From Streptomyces fuscichromogenes (GTDB taxonomy: Bacteria > Actinomycetota > Actinomycetes > Streptomycetales > Streptomycetaceae), in contig NZ_BMML01000008.1 of the NCBI RefSeq assembly GCF_014645815.1, positions 124,001 to 188,000 on the forward strand: a DNA stretch of 64,000 nt. Direction: 5' to 3'. Under the pieces are notes generated by a model that was given only the letters and a program-made list of their open reading frames with translations, made no database searches and was not told the origin of the DNA. A program made the translations under genes and the position numbers. Positions 15,802 through 24,349 of this stretch are shown here, one piece after another. The stretch's first letter is position 1; every line of letters starts with the position of its first letter.

Positions 15802-16908
15802 TTACCTCTCGGTCGCCGCGAGCTGACCACAGGCGCCGTCGATCTCCTGACCCCGGGTGTCCCGTACGGTGACGGGCACCCCGTGCGCCTCGATCGCCTC
15901 GACGAACGCCTTCTCGTCCTCGGGCCGCGAAGCGGTCCACTTCGAACCCGGCGTCGGGTTCAGCGGGATGAGGTTGACGTGCACGGGCTTGCCGCGCAGC
16001 AGCCGCCCCAGCCGGTCGCCGCGCCAGGCCTGGTCGTTGATGTCGCGGATCAGCGCGTACTCGATCGACAGCCGGCGCCCGCTCTTCTCGACGTACTCGA
16101 ACCCGGCGTCGAGGACCTCGCGCACCTTCCACCGCGTGTTCACGGGGACGAGGGTGTCGCGCAGTTCGTCGTCGGGGGCGTGCAGCGAGATCGCCAGCCG
16201 GCACTTGAAGCCCTCGTCGGCGAACCGGTGGATGGCGGGGACCAGTCCGACGGTCGAGACGGTGATCCCGCGCTGCGAGAGCCCCAGCCCGTCCGGGGCG
16301 GGGTCGGTGAGCGCCCGGATGGCGCCGACCACGCGCTTGTAGTTGGCGAGCGGCTCGCCCATCCCCATGAAGACGATGTTCGACAGCCGCGCGGGCCCGC
16401 CGGGCACCTCGCCGTCCCTGAGCGCCCGCATCCCGTCGACGATCTGGTGGACGATCTCGGCGGTGGACAGGTTCCGGTCCAGCCCCGCCTGCCCGGTCGC
16501 ACAGAACGGGCAGTTCATCCCGCACCCCGCCTGCGAGCTGATGCACATGGTCACCCGGTCCGGGTAGCGCATCAGCACCGACTCGACGAGCGTGCCGTCG
16601 AACAGCTTCCACAGCGTCTTGCGGGTCGTCCCCTCGTCCGTCGACAGATGCCGTACGACGGTCATCAGCTCGGGGAACAGCGCCTCCCGCAGCCTGTCCC
16701 GCGAGCCGGCCGGGATGTCCGTCCACTGCTCGGGGTCGTGCGTGTACCGCGCGAAGTAGTGCTGCGAGAGCTGCTTGGCACGAAACGGCTTCTCACCGGC
16801 CTCGGCCACCGCGTCCTTGCGCTCGGCGGGCGAGAGATCGGCGAGATGCCGCGGCGGCTTCTTGGCTCCGCGCGGCGCGACGAAAGTGAGTTCTCCGGGC
16901 TTGGGCAT
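15802..16908 (-). CDS. rlmN: Dual-specificity 23S rRNA/tRNA adenine C2-methyltransferase
   Basis: A 368-residue radical-SAM enzyme. The iron-sulphur cysteines Cys129, Cys133 and Cys136 lie in AGCGMNCPFCATGQAG. The C-terminal catalytic Cys is in DGACGQL, and the methyl-carrying Cys is expected within the same fold. RlmN methylates A2503 of 23S rRNA and A37 of some tRNAs. The start ATG 16908 gives the usual N-terminal helical domain. The closing region NLIPLNPTPGSKW is typical of the family and separates it from Cfr. It is a single gene with its own start region. Confidence 0.95.
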   Translation of the reverse strand: MPKPGELTFVAPRGAKKPPRHLADLSPAERKDAVAEAGEKPFRAKQLSQHYFARYTHDPEQWTDIPAGSRDRLREALFPELMTVVRHLSTDEGTTRKTLWKLFDGTLVESVLMRYPDRVTMCISSQAGCGMNCPFCATGQAGLDRNLSTAEIVHQIVDGMRALRDGEVPGGPARLSNIVFMGMGEPLANYKRVVGAIRALTDPAPDGLGLSQRGITVSTVGLVPAIHRFADEGFKCRLAISLHAPDDELRDTLVPVNTRWKVREVLDAGFEYVEKSGRRLSIEYALIRDINDQAWRGDRLGRLLRGKPVHVNLIPLNPTPGSKWTASRPEDEKAFVEAIEAHGVPVTVRDTRGQEIDGACGQLAATER

Positions 16909-16976
16909 GGTGGTACCAGTGTCGCAGATCCACTTGGGTGACCCGCGACCGTGGATTCCCGGGGAGGTCCGGGGGC

Positions 16977-17765
16977 TCAGCGCCCGGCGGTCGTGATGGC
17001 GGCGAGGAGGGCGCCGACGGGGTCGAGGAACATGGCGAAGCGGCCGATGCCGGGGGCGTCGGTGACCGGGACGAGGACGGTGGCTCCGGCCTCGGTGGCC
17101 CTGGCGAGCGTGGCGTCGCAGTCGCTCACCTCGAAGTACGGGTGCCATTCCGGGGTCGATCCGGCGTCGAGGTTGGCCTGGGGCAGTTGCATCAGCCCGC
17201 CGTGGGCCGCCGTCGGACCGGCGCCGGCCGGGGCGAGGACCGTGTAGGTCAGTTCCGGGCCCATCGGCACGTCGCGGGTCTGCCAGGAGAAGACCGAACC
17301 GTAGAACGCCTTCGCCGCGGCCGCGTCCGTGGTGTACAGCTCCGTGCGGGCCAGGCTGCCCGGGACCGCGACGAGGTCCAGGCCCTGGGTGTCGCCCGGC
17401 TGCCAGACCGCGAAGTCCGCGCCGGCGGGGTCGGTGAAGGCGGCCGCCCGCCCGGCGGTGAGGACGTCGGCCGGGGCGACCCGCACGCTCCCGCCCGCCC
17501 GCTCCACAGCCTCGGCGGTGGCGTCCGCGTCCGGGGTGTGGAAGTACACCGTCCAGGACGGGCTCGCGCCCTCCTCGGTGAGCGGGCCGATCCCGGCGAC
17601 CGTCCCGCCGTCCTGCTCGAAGAAGCCGTAGCCGCCCGCCGCCGGTCCGGCGGAGCGGTGCTGCCAGCCGAAGACGGCGGAGTAGAAGGCCACGCTCGCG
17701 TCGATGTCGGGGGTGCCCACGTCGAGCCAGTTCGGGGCGCCGGGGACGTATGGGGTCATCAGCAT
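16977..17765 (-). CDS. Two-domain VOC family protein
   Basis: A 262-residue protein of two tandem glyoxalase-fold domains (about 8-130 and 138-258). Each has the family pattern, for example LDVGTPDIDASVAFY...VFGW and TDAAAAKAFYGSVFSW. A strong GAGGAGG lies 8 nt before ATG 17765. Two-domain proteins of this type are often annotated as hydroxylases or bleomycin-resistance-like, but no reaction is established. It follows the P450 gene by 27 bp and is probably in the same transcript, so the two may act on one substrate. That link is inference from spacing. Confidence 0.85.
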   Translation of the reverse strand: MLMTPYVPGAPNWLDVGTPDIDASVAFYSAVFGWQHRSAGPAAGGYGFFEQDGGTVAGIGPLTEEGASPSWTVYFHTPDADATAEAVERAGGSVRVAPADVLTAGRAAAFTDPAGADFAVWQPGDTQGLDLVAVPGSLARTELYTTDAAAAKAFYGSVFSWQTRDVPMGPELTYTVLAPAGAGPTAAHGGLMQLPQANLDAGSTPEWHPYFEVSDCDATLARATEAGATVLVPVTDAPGIGRFAMFLDPVGALLAAITTAGR

Positions 17766-17792
17766 GGCGGGGGCCTCCTCGGTCCGCCTCGG

Positions 17793-19037
17793 TCACCAGG
17801 TCACGGGCAGCGTACGCGGTCCCCGGATCAGGCCCCGGCGCTGGAACTCGACCTCCTCCGAAGGTACCGCGAGCCGGATCCCGGGGAAGCGGGAGAGCAC
17901 CGAGCCGATCATGGTCTCGGCCTCCATGCGGGCCATGATCGCGGCCATGCAGTGGTGCGGGCCGTGCCCGAAGGCCAGGTGGGGGCCGTTGGTGCGGTCG
18001 AAGTCCAGGTCGTCGGGGTCGTCGAAGACGGCGGGGTCGCGGTTGGCGGCGACATAGGCGTTGTAGACCACCTCACCGGCCCGGATCAGCCGGCCGCCGA
18101 CCTCGACGTCCTCGACGGCGACACGCGGGATGCCGACGCCGTTGCGGTGCGGGACGTAGCGGAACAGCTCGTCCACCGCCTTGGGGAGCAGTTCCGGTTC
18201 ACGGCGCAGCCGGTCCAGGTGCTTGGGGTGGGTGAGCAGCGCGTACATCATCGAGCCGCTGTTGTTGCGGACCGCGTGGCCGCCGCTGACCTGGATGGCG
18301 GTGGCCAGGGAGATCGCCTCGTCACGGGTGATCTCGCCGTCCGCGGTGGCCTGGGCGAGCACCCCGGCGAGGTCCTCGCGGGGCTCCTCGCGGCGGCTGT
18401 CCAGGAGCTCGGCGATCCGGGCCCGGGTGGTCCGGGCCGCCTCCCGGGCGCGCTCCTCGGCGTCGGGGCCCGCGGAGAGCAGCGCCTCGCCGGTGGCCGC
18501 CCAGCGGTGCCAGTCCTTCTCGTCGACGCCGAGGAAGTCCCGGATCACGGCGATCGGGAAGGGGCCGTGCAGATGCTCCATGAGGTCGGCCGGCGGGCCC
18601 GCGGCCTCCATGGTGTCGAGGAGTTCGCCCGCCCGGCGCTCCGCCATCGGCCGCAGCCGCTGCATGGCCCGCCCGGTGAAGGCACGGGCGACGACCCGGC
18701 GCAGCCGGTTGTGCCGGGGCGGGTCGATGTACTGGAGGCCGGCCGTCTGGGAGGCCACGGGCGCCGGACGCATGCTGGTGATGTCGCGGCCGACGACCGC
18801 CTCCCGGGAGAAGCGCGGGTCGGAGGTGACGAACCGGACGTCCTCGTACCGGGTGATCAGCCAGGCGTCCCCCTCGCCGTGCGCGAGCCTGATCCGGGTG
18901 ACCGGCTCGTCGCGCAGCAGCTCGTCCAGGAACGGGTCCGGGTCGAGGGCGGGCAGATCGTCGACGGGCCAGAACCGCGCCGGCGGAGGAGTCGTGGTCG
19001 GGGACGGGGTGGAGGCCGGGGCCGGGTCGAGGGGCAT
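17793..19037 (-). CDS. Cytochrome P450 with atypical I-helix
   Basis: ATG 19037 is preceded by AGGGAG at 7 nt (a GTG two codons earlier is too close). The 414-residue protein has the heme-ligand loop LAFGHGPHHCMAA with Cys363 and the K-helix ELFR. The I-helix reads VSGGHAVRNNSG where most P450s have (A/G)Gx(D/E)T, so both the acid and the Thr that support oxygen activation are missing. It is a soluble actinobacterial class-I P450 needing ferredoxin and a reductase, neither encoded here. Substrate unknown. Its only neighbour in the transcript is a two-domain VOC protein, so it is not an obvious biosynthetic cluster. Confidence 0.9.
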   Translation of the reverse strand: MPLDPAPASTPSPTTTPPPARFWPVDDLPALDPDPFLDELLRDEPVTRIRLAHGEGDAWLITRYEDVRFVTSDPRFSREAVVGRDITSMRPAPVASQTAGLQYIDPPRHNRLRRVVARAFTGRAMQRLRPMAERRAGELLDTMEAAGPPADLMEHLHGPFPIAVIRDFLGVDEKDWHRWAATGEALLSAGPDAEERAREAARTTRARIAELLDSRREEPREDLAGVLAQATADGEITRDEAISLATAIQVSGGHAVRNNSGSMMYALLTHPKHLDRLRREPELLPKAVDELFRYVPHRNGVGIPRVAVEDVEVGGRLIRAGEVVYNAYVAANRDPAVFDDPDDLDFDRTNGPHLAFGHGPHHCMAAIMARMEAETMIGSVLSRFPGIRLAVPSEEVEFQRRGLIRGPRTLPVTW

Positions 19038-19145
19038 GGGCACACTCCCTGCACGTCGGAGAACACAGCGTCCTCACTGGGAGTCTGCCTCCGACCGGCG
19101 CGACCCTGCGATTTCTGCTGCGTCATCCGGGGCCGGCACACCACC

Positions 19146-19175
19146 GAGCCCCCGCCCTGCGAAGGACGGGGGCTC
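19146..19175 (-). terminator. Terminator hairpin after cdsA
   Basis: A 13-bp stem with one mismatch (outer gagcccccg / cgggggctc) and a gcga tetraloop lies between the cdsA end and the P450 start, both on the minus strand. Confidence 0.75.
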
Positions 19176-19181
19176 CCCTGC

Positions 19182-19226
19182 GACACCTATGACATCTATG
19201 ACACCTATGACGCCTATGACACCTGT
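19182..19226. repeat. 9-bp tandem repeat, five units
   Basis: Five near-perfect copies of gacacctat follow the hairpin downstream of cdsA. In the rightward direction they would encode repeated YDT, but no gene uses them. Confidence 0.9.
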
Positions 19227-19257
19227 GCGCAGACCGCCGTCGAGGTCTGCGCGTGCC

Positions 19258-20562
19258 TCAGCCGCTGCCGACGAACAGCACCATCAGCAGCCACACCACC
19301 GGAGCCGTCGGCAGCAGTGAGTCCAGGCGGTCCATGATGCCCCCGTGCCCGGGGAGCAGCGTGCCCATGTCCTTGATGCCCAGGTCCCGCTTGATCATTG
19401 ACTCGCCGAGGTCGCCGAGGGTGGCGCTGGCCGCGACCGCGAGGCCCAGCAGCAGGCCCTGCCACCAGGTGCCGTCGTCGATCAGGAACTGCATGCACAG
19501 CGCGCCCGCGACCATCGCGAACAGCACCGCGCCGACCAGGCCCTCACGGGTCTTGCCGGGGCTGATGCGCGGGGCGAGTTTGTGGGTGCCGAAGCGCCAG
19601 CCGACCGCGTAGGCGCCGGTGTCGCTGACCACCGTGAGCAACAGGAAGGTCATGACCCGGAACGCGCCGTCGTCGGCGGTGAGCATCATCGCGACGAACG
19701 TCGCCAGGAACGGGACGTAGAACGCCGCGAAGAGTCCCGCCGTGACGTCCTTGAGGTAGCCCTCCGGCGGTTCCGTCATCCGCCAGACCAGGACCGCGAG
19801 CCCGGTGAGCGCCAGGGCGACCCAGGCGCCCTCGGCACCCCGGGCGTAGCCCGCGACCACCATCGCCGCGCCGCCGAGGGCCAGCGGGACCAGGGGCGCC
19901 TTGATGCCCTTGCGCTCCTGGAGCCGGCTGGTCAGCTCCCACAGGCCCACCACGACCGCGACCGCCACCACACCGACGAACACGGCCTTGACGACGAACA
20001 GGGACGCCACGATCACGACGCCCAGTCCGACGCCGACGCCTATGGCCGCACCCAGGTCGCGTCCCGCGCTCTTCTTCTGCGGCGGGGGCGCCGGCTGCGG
20101 GGCGTCGGGCATGGGCTCCGGATTCTGTTGCGCCGCCGCCTGAGGCAGTGGCTGCGCCGACGGGGTGTCGTTGCGGAACGTCTCGTCTCGGAACAAGGGG
20201 CCGCTCAGCCGAGCGGCCCCCCGGTCGTCGTCCTGGTCTGAGCCGTACGCGGGTACGTCGTCGGGCACGATGGGCATGGGGCGAGTCTGCTGCGCGTCAT
20301 GCGCATCGTACGCGGGACCCGCCGGGGCGGCTCCCGGGACATACCCCTGGTCATAGCCGTGGGCACGGCCGGTGTCGTACCCCTGGCCGGGACCCTGGAC
20401 AGGGCCCTGGCCATAGCCCTGGCCCGGGTCGTAGCCCTGGCCGGTGCCCTGATCGGCCGGTCCCCAGTACCCGGCCGGTGACCCGGCCGGTGCGGAGGGT
20501 GAACCGGCCTGCCCGGCCTGCGGCCCGGCGTGCGGCGGGGCTCCCCAGGATGAGTCGTTCAT
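19258..20562 (-). CDS. cdsA: Phosphatidate cytidylyltransferase with long disordered N-terminus
   Basis: The enzyme makes CDP-diacylglycerol from CTP and phosphatidic acid in the membrane. The 434-residue product has about eight hydrophobic segments from residue 165 on. The C-terminal CDS signature is intact: SATLGDLGESMIKRDLGIKD followed by LLPGHGGIMDRLDS. The first 160 residues are a hydrophilic Gly/Gln/Pro/Tyr-rich tail with repeats such as GQGYDPGQGYGQGP. Core enzymes of this family have about 270-290 residues, so this tail is an actinobacterial addition, perhaps unstructured. Its ATG overlaps the frr stop by one base (TGATG), so the pair is translationally coupled. Confidence 0.93.
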   Translation of the reverse strand: MNDSSWGAPPHAGPQAGQAGSPSAPAGSPAGYWGPADQGTGQGYDPGQGYGQGPVQGPGQGYDTGRAHGYDQGYVPGAAPAGPAYDAHDAQQTRPMPIVPDDVPAYGSDQDDDRGAARLSGPLFRDETFRNDTPSAQPLPQAAAQQNPEPMPDAPQPAPPPQKKSAGRDLGAAIGVGVGLGVVIVASLFVVKAVFVGVVAVAVVVGLWELTSRLQERKGIKAPLVPLALGGAAMVVAGYARGAEGAWVALALTGLAVLVWRMTEPPEGYLKDVTAGLFAAFYVPFLATFVAMMLTADDGAFRVMTFLLLTVVSDTGAYAVGWRFGTHKLAPRISPGKTREGLVGAVLFAMVAGALCMQFLIDDGTWWQGLLLGLAVAASATLGDLGESMIKRDLGIKDMGTLLPGHGGIMDRLDSLLPTAPVVWLLMVLFVGSG

Positions 20563-21119
20563 CAGACTTCGAGAAGCTCCGCTTCCTTGTGCTTGAGGAG
20601 CTCGTCCACCTGCGCGACGTACTTCGCGGTGGTGTCGTCGAGCTCCTTCTCGGCGCGGCGGCCCTCGTCCTCGCCGACCTCGCCGTCCTTGACCAGCTTG
20701 TCGATGGCGTCCTTGGCCTTGCGGCGCACGGAGCGGATGGAGACCTTGGAGTCCTCCGCCTTGCCCTTGGCGACCTTGATGTAGTCGCGACGGCGCTCCT
20801 CGGTGAGCTCGGGGAACACCACCCGGATGATGTTGCCGTCGTTGCTCGGGTTGACACCCAGGTCCGAGTCGCGGATCGCCTGCTCGATGTTGCGCAGGGC
20901 CGTCTTGTCGAACGGGGTCACGACCGCCATACGCGGTTCCGGCACGGAGAACGAGGCCAGCTGGTTGATCGGCGTCGGCGCGCCGTAGTAGTCGGCCACG
21001 ATCTTGTTGAACATCGCCGGGTGCGCACGGCCGGTGCGGATCGCGGCGAAGTCCTCCTTGGCGACCACGACGGCCTTCTCCATCTTCTCCTCGGCTTCGA
21101 GGAGGGTCTCTTCGATCAC
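20562..21119 (-). CDS. frr: Ribosome recycling factor
   Basis: A 185-residue protein starting at GTG 21119 with GGAG 6 nt upstream; the adjacent GTG at 21122 would add one residue. Highly conserved stretches include AIRTGRAHPAMFNKI, the PTPINQLASFSVPEPR loop and LTEERRRDYIKVAK. With EF-G it splits post-termination ribosomes. It lies between pyrH and cdsA in the standard rpsB-tsf-pyrH-frr-cdsA order. Confidence 0.97.
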   Translation of the reverse strand: MIEETLLEAEEKMEKAVVVAKEDFAAIRTGRAHPAMFNKIVADYYGAPTPINQLASFSVPEPRMAVVTPFDKTALRNIEQAIRDSDLGVNPSNDGNIIRVVFPELTEERRRDYIKVAKGKAEDSKVSIRSVRRKAKDAIDKLVKDGEVGEDEGRRAEKELDDTTAKYVAQVDELLKHKEAELLEV

Positions 21120-21266
21120 CACTTGCTCCTGCGTGTCTTGAGTAAGGCCCGGCTGCGGTTCCGTTGCGGGGGCGGCGGCCGGCTGCGTCGCGTCTGCTTT
21201 CCCTGACGGTTCCCGACCGGCAGGACATTGTCCATCCCCCGGTCAGGGTGCGTCAGGCGTTGCCGG

Positions 21267-22025
21267 TCAGGCCCGGCTGCCCTGGTCACCCACCAGCGTG
21301 CCGATCTTCTCACCCTTGACAGCGCGTGCGATATTGCCCTCCGCGAGCAGCTCGAACACGAGGATCGGCAGCTTGTTGTCGCGGCAGAGCGTGATCGCGG
21401 TGGCGTCGGCGACCTTGAGCTCGCGGGTGATGACCTCGCCGTAGCCGAGGGAGTCGAACTTGACGGCGTCGGGGTTGGTCTTGGGGTCGGAGTCGTAGAC
21501 CCCGTCCACACCGTTCTTGCCCATGAGCAGCGCCTCGGCGTCGATCTCCAGGGCGCGCTGGGCGGCGGTGGTGTCGGTGGAGAAGTACGGCATGCCCATA
21601 CCGGCGCCGAAGATGACCACGCGGCCCTTCTCCAGGTGGCGCACGGCGCGCAGCGGGATGTACGGCTCGGCGACCTGCCCCATGGTGATCGCGGTCTGCA
21701 CCCGGCTGTCGATGCCCTCCTTCTCCAGGAAGTCCTGGAGGGCGAGGCAGTTCATGACGGTGCCGAGCATGCCCATGTAGTCGGAGCGGGCCCGGTCCAT
21801 GCCGCGCTGCTGGAGTTCGGCGCCGCGGAAGAAGTTGCCGCCGCCGATGACGACGGCGACCTGCGCCCCGTCCCGCACGACGGCCGCGATCTCGCGGGCG
21901 ATCTTGTGCACCACGTCCGGGTCCACGCCCAGGCCGCCGCCACCGGAGAAGGCCTCTCCGGACAGCTTCAGCAGAAACCGGCCGTGTACTTTGCCGTCGT
22001 CGCTCTTCTGGGCCTTGGTGGTCAT
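21267..22025 (-). CDS. pyrH: UMP kinase
   Basis: A 252-residue amino-acid-kinase-fold enzyme (UMP + ATP to UDP + ADP). The start ATG 22025 follows GAGGCGG. Motifs include LLKLSGEAF, VIGGGNFFRG, the hexamer-contact region SDYMGMLGTVMN, AGMGMPYFSTDTTAAQRA and LMGKNGVDGVYDSDP. The 16-residue polar N-terminal tail is normal in actinobacteria. It sits 214 bp after tsf, and the gap contains a long-looped hairpin (22070-22120), so pyrH may have its own promoter or a transcript attenuator. Confidence 0.97.
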   Translation of the reverse strand: MTTKAQKSDDGKVHGRFLLKLSGEAFSGGGGLGVDPDVVHKIAREIAAVVRDGAQVAVVIGGGNFFRGAELQQRGMDRARSDYMGMLGTVMNCLALQDFLEKEGIDSRVQTAITMGQVAEPYIPLRAVRHLEKGRVVIFGAGMGMPYFSTDTTAAQRALEIDAEALLMGKNGVDGVYDSDPKTNPDAVKFDSLGYGEVITRELKVADATAITLCRDNKLPILVFELLAEGNIARAVKGEKIGTLVGDQGSRA

Positions 22026-22069
22026 GGAGATCCCGCCTCTTTCACGTGTTGCACATACGCATACGAAGA

Positions 22070-22120
22070 AGGCCATTGCCGGTGGGGTCGCTTTTCGCTG
22101 CCCATGCGCGGCAATGGCCT
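22070..22120 (-). terminator. 12-bp hairpin between tsf and pyrH
   Basis: Perfect arms AGGCCATTGCCG and CGGCAATGGCCT enclose 27 nt. It lies about 45 nt before the pyrH start and is followed on the coding strand by TTCTTCG. It could end tsf transcripts or act in the pyrH leader. Confidence 0.6.
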
Positions 22121-22239
22121 CCTCGTCAGATCTGCCGCCGTCCGTCACGTCCCTGGGTGTGGCGGTGTGTACGGACGACTGCTGTCGACCGACCCTATCG
22201 GGATTTCCCCGGGGGTCGCGCGTCGATCGTGGTACGGAC

Positions 22240-23076
22240 TCAGATGCCGACCTTGATGCGCGTGAAGCGCTTCAGGGTGACACCGGCCTCGTCCAGGACC
22301 TTCTGGACCGACTTCTTGTTGTCGAGCGCGTACGGCTGGCCGAGCAGCGTGGCGTCCTTGAAGAAGCCGTTCAGACGACCCTCGACGATCTTGGCGATCG
22401 CGCCCTCGGGCTTGCCCTCGGCGCGGGTGGTCTCCTCGGCGACGCGGCGCTCGGTCTCGACGACCTCGGCCGGCACGTCCTCCTTGGCCAGGTACTTCGG
22501 GGCGAAGGCGGCGATGTGCTGCGCGATGCCCTTGGCGACCTCGGCGTTCGGCTTGTCCAGCTCGACGAGGACACCGATCTGCGGGGGCAGGTCGGGCATC
22601 GTGCGGTGCATGTACGCGAGCACGAAGCCGTCGGAGAACTGCGCGAAGCGGTCCAGGACGATCTTCTCGCCGAGGTTGGCGTTGGCCTCGTCGACGTACG
22701 CCTGGACGGTCTTGCCGGCCTCGATCTCGGAGGCGAGCAGGGCCTCCAGGTCGGCCGGGGAGGTCTTGGCGACGTGCTCGGCGATGGTGTTGGCGACGGC
22801 CTGGAACTTCGTGCCCTTGGCGACGAAGTCCGTCTCGCACTTCAGCTCGACGATGACGCCGGAGGAGTTGTCGTCGGCGATGATCGAGACCACGGCGCCG
22901 TTCTCGGCGGAGCGGCCCTCGCGCTTGGCGACGCCCTTCTGGCCCTTGATGCGGAGCGCCTCGACAGCCTTGTCGACGTCGCCCTCGGCCTCGTCCAGGG
23001 CCTTCTTGCAGTCCATCATGCCGGCGCCGGTGAGCTCACGGAGCTTCTTGACGTCAGCGGCGGTGTAGTTCGCCAT
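22240..23076 (-). CDS. tsf: Translation elongation factor Ts
   Basis: A 278-residue EF-Ts, the nucleotide exchange factor for EF-Tu. The N-terminal UBA-like domain MANYTAADVKKLRELTGAGMMDCKKALDE (a run of conserved residues beginning at Met1) and the core motif CETDFVAKG are intact. The C-terminal part carries the coiled-coil and the VKKVLDEAGVTL-type ending. It follows rpsB by 133 bp, a spacing that holds a hairpin likely to reduce read-through. Confidence 0.97.
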   Translation of the reverse strand: MANYTAADVKKLRELTGAGMMDCKKALDEAEGDVDKAVEALRIKGQKGVAKREGRSAENGAVVSIIADDNSSGVIVELKCETDFVAKGTKFQAVANTIAEHVAKTSPADLEALLASEIEAGKTVQAYVDEANANLGEKIVLDRFAQFSDGFVLAYMHRTMPDLPPQIGVLVELDKPNAEVAKGIAQHIAAFAPKYLAKEDVPAEVVETERRVAEETTRAEGKPEGAIAKIVEGRLNGFFKDATLLGQPYALDNKKSVQKVLDEAGVTLKRFTRIKVGI

Positions 23077-23160
23077 GAGTCGTTAAGTCTTTCTCGAAGT
23101 CGGGAGATCTGCCCGATCCACGATCCACACGTAGATGTAGAGCGCGAATCTGTGGGTGAA

Positions 23161-23195
23161 CGGCGGGGGCGTTCGGGATGTCGCCGCCCCCGCCG
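23161..23195 (-). terminator. Hairpin between rpsB and tsf
   Basis: Arms cggcgggggc (23161-23170) and gcccccgccg (23186-23195) make a 10-bp GC stem. Partial termination or processing here would set the rpsB to tsf ratio. Confidence 0.6.
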
Positions 23196-23209
23196 TCAAC
23201 GCTGACGGG

Positions 23210-24148
23210 TCAGGCCTGCTCGGCGTCCGCGGCCGGGGCCTCGGCCTCGGCGGCCGGAGCCTCGACAGCGGCCTCGACAGCGGCCTCGGCGGCGGCCGGA
23301 GCCTCGGCCTGCTCGGCGTCGGCGACCTTCTCGGTCTCGGCAGAGGTCTGGACCTCGGCCTCGTCCGCCTTCTTCTCGCCCTCGAGCAGGTCGCGCTCCC
23401 ACTCGGCGAGCGGCTCGGCGACGGCGGCCTTCTCGCCCTTGTCGCCGGTGGCGACACGGGAACGGGAGATGAGGCCCTCGGCGACCGCGTCGGCGATCAC
23501 GCGGGTGAGCAGGGTGACGGAGCGGATCGCGTCGTCGTTGCCCGGGATCTTGTAGTCGACCTCGTCGGGGTCGCAGTTGGTGTCGAGGATCGCGACGACC
23601 GGGATGTTGAGCTTCCGGGCCTCACCGACCGCGATGTGCTCCTTCTTGGTGTCCACGATCCAGACGGCGCTGGGCACCTTGGACATCTCGCGGATACCAC
23701 CGAGGGTCTTCTCCAGCTTGGCCTTCTCGCGCGAGAGCACGAGAAGCTCCTTCTTGGTCAGACCGGACGCGGCGACGTCCTCGAAGTCGATCTGCTCAAG
23801 CTCCTTGAGGCGCTGCAGACGCTTGTAGACGGTCGAGAAGTTGGTGAGCATGCCGCCCAGCCAGCGCTGGTTGACGAAGGGCATGCCGACGCGGGTGGCC
23901 TGCTCGGCGATGGCCTCCTGCGCCTGCTTCTTCGTGCCGACGAACATGACCGTGCCGCCGTGGGCGACGGTCTCCTTGACGAACTCGTAGGCGCGGTCGA
24001 TGTACGACAGCGACTGGAGCAGGTCGATGATGTAGATGCCGTTGCGCTCGGTGAAGATGAAGCGCTTCATCTTCGGGTTCCAGCGACGGGTCTGGTGACC
24101 GAAGTGGACGCCGCTCTCCAGCAGCTCCCGCATCGTGACGACGGCCAT
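23210..24148 (-). CDS. rpsB: 30S ribosomal protein S2
   Basis: The start is ATG 24148, with AAGGAG 6 nt upstream. An ATG two codons earlier lies too close to that site. The 312-residue protein has the S2 signatures MRELLESGVHFGHQTRRWNP and DTNCDPDEVDYKIPGNDDAI. After about residue 250 it carries an Ala/Glu-rich acidic tail, common in actinobacteria and absent from E. coli S2. It is the first gene of the rpsB-tsf-pyrH-frr-cdsA run and is divergent from the M23 peptidase gene. Confidence 0.97.
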   Translation of the reverse strand: MAVVTMRELLESGVHFGHQTRRWNPKMKRFIFTERNGIYIIDLLQSLSYIDRAYEFVKETVAHGGTVMFVGTKKQAQEAIAEQATRVGMPFVNQRWLGGMLTNFSTVYKRLQRLKELEQIDFEDVAASGLTKKELLVLSREKAKLEKTLGGIREMSKVPSAVWIVDTKKEHIAVGEARKLNIPVVAILDTNCDPDEVDYKIPGNDDAIRSVTLLTRVIADAVAEGLISRSRVATGDKGEKAAVAEPLAEWERDLLEGEKKADEAEVQTSAETEKVADAEQAEAPAAAEAAVEAAVEAPAAEAEAPAADAEQA

Positions 24149-24349
24149 GGCCATCTCCTTGAATTTCTCGGTTGTGCCGCGGATGCCGGACGGCTCCCGC
24201 GCCTGACGCCCGGGTGCGCTGTGCCGCAAAGGACCGAGAAGCGCTGACACCGGCTGTTGAGGGCCAGGTGTCGGGGCGTGCGAAGTCGACCCGGTGACCC
24301 GGATCGCCAGAAGAAGTGTACGGGACCGGCGAGGTACCGGGTGACGCCG

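Noticed and set aside
16977..19037. P450 plus VOC pair as a biosynthetic gene cluster
   Set aside because: No synthase, carrier protein, tailoring set or transporter lies nearby; both flanks are housekeeping genes.
16938..19337. A 799-codon plus-strand open frame opposite the VOC and P450 genes
   Set aside because: It lies antisense to two well-supported genes, has Gly/Arg/Asp-rich low-complexity composition, and arises from third-position GC bias in a high-GC genome.
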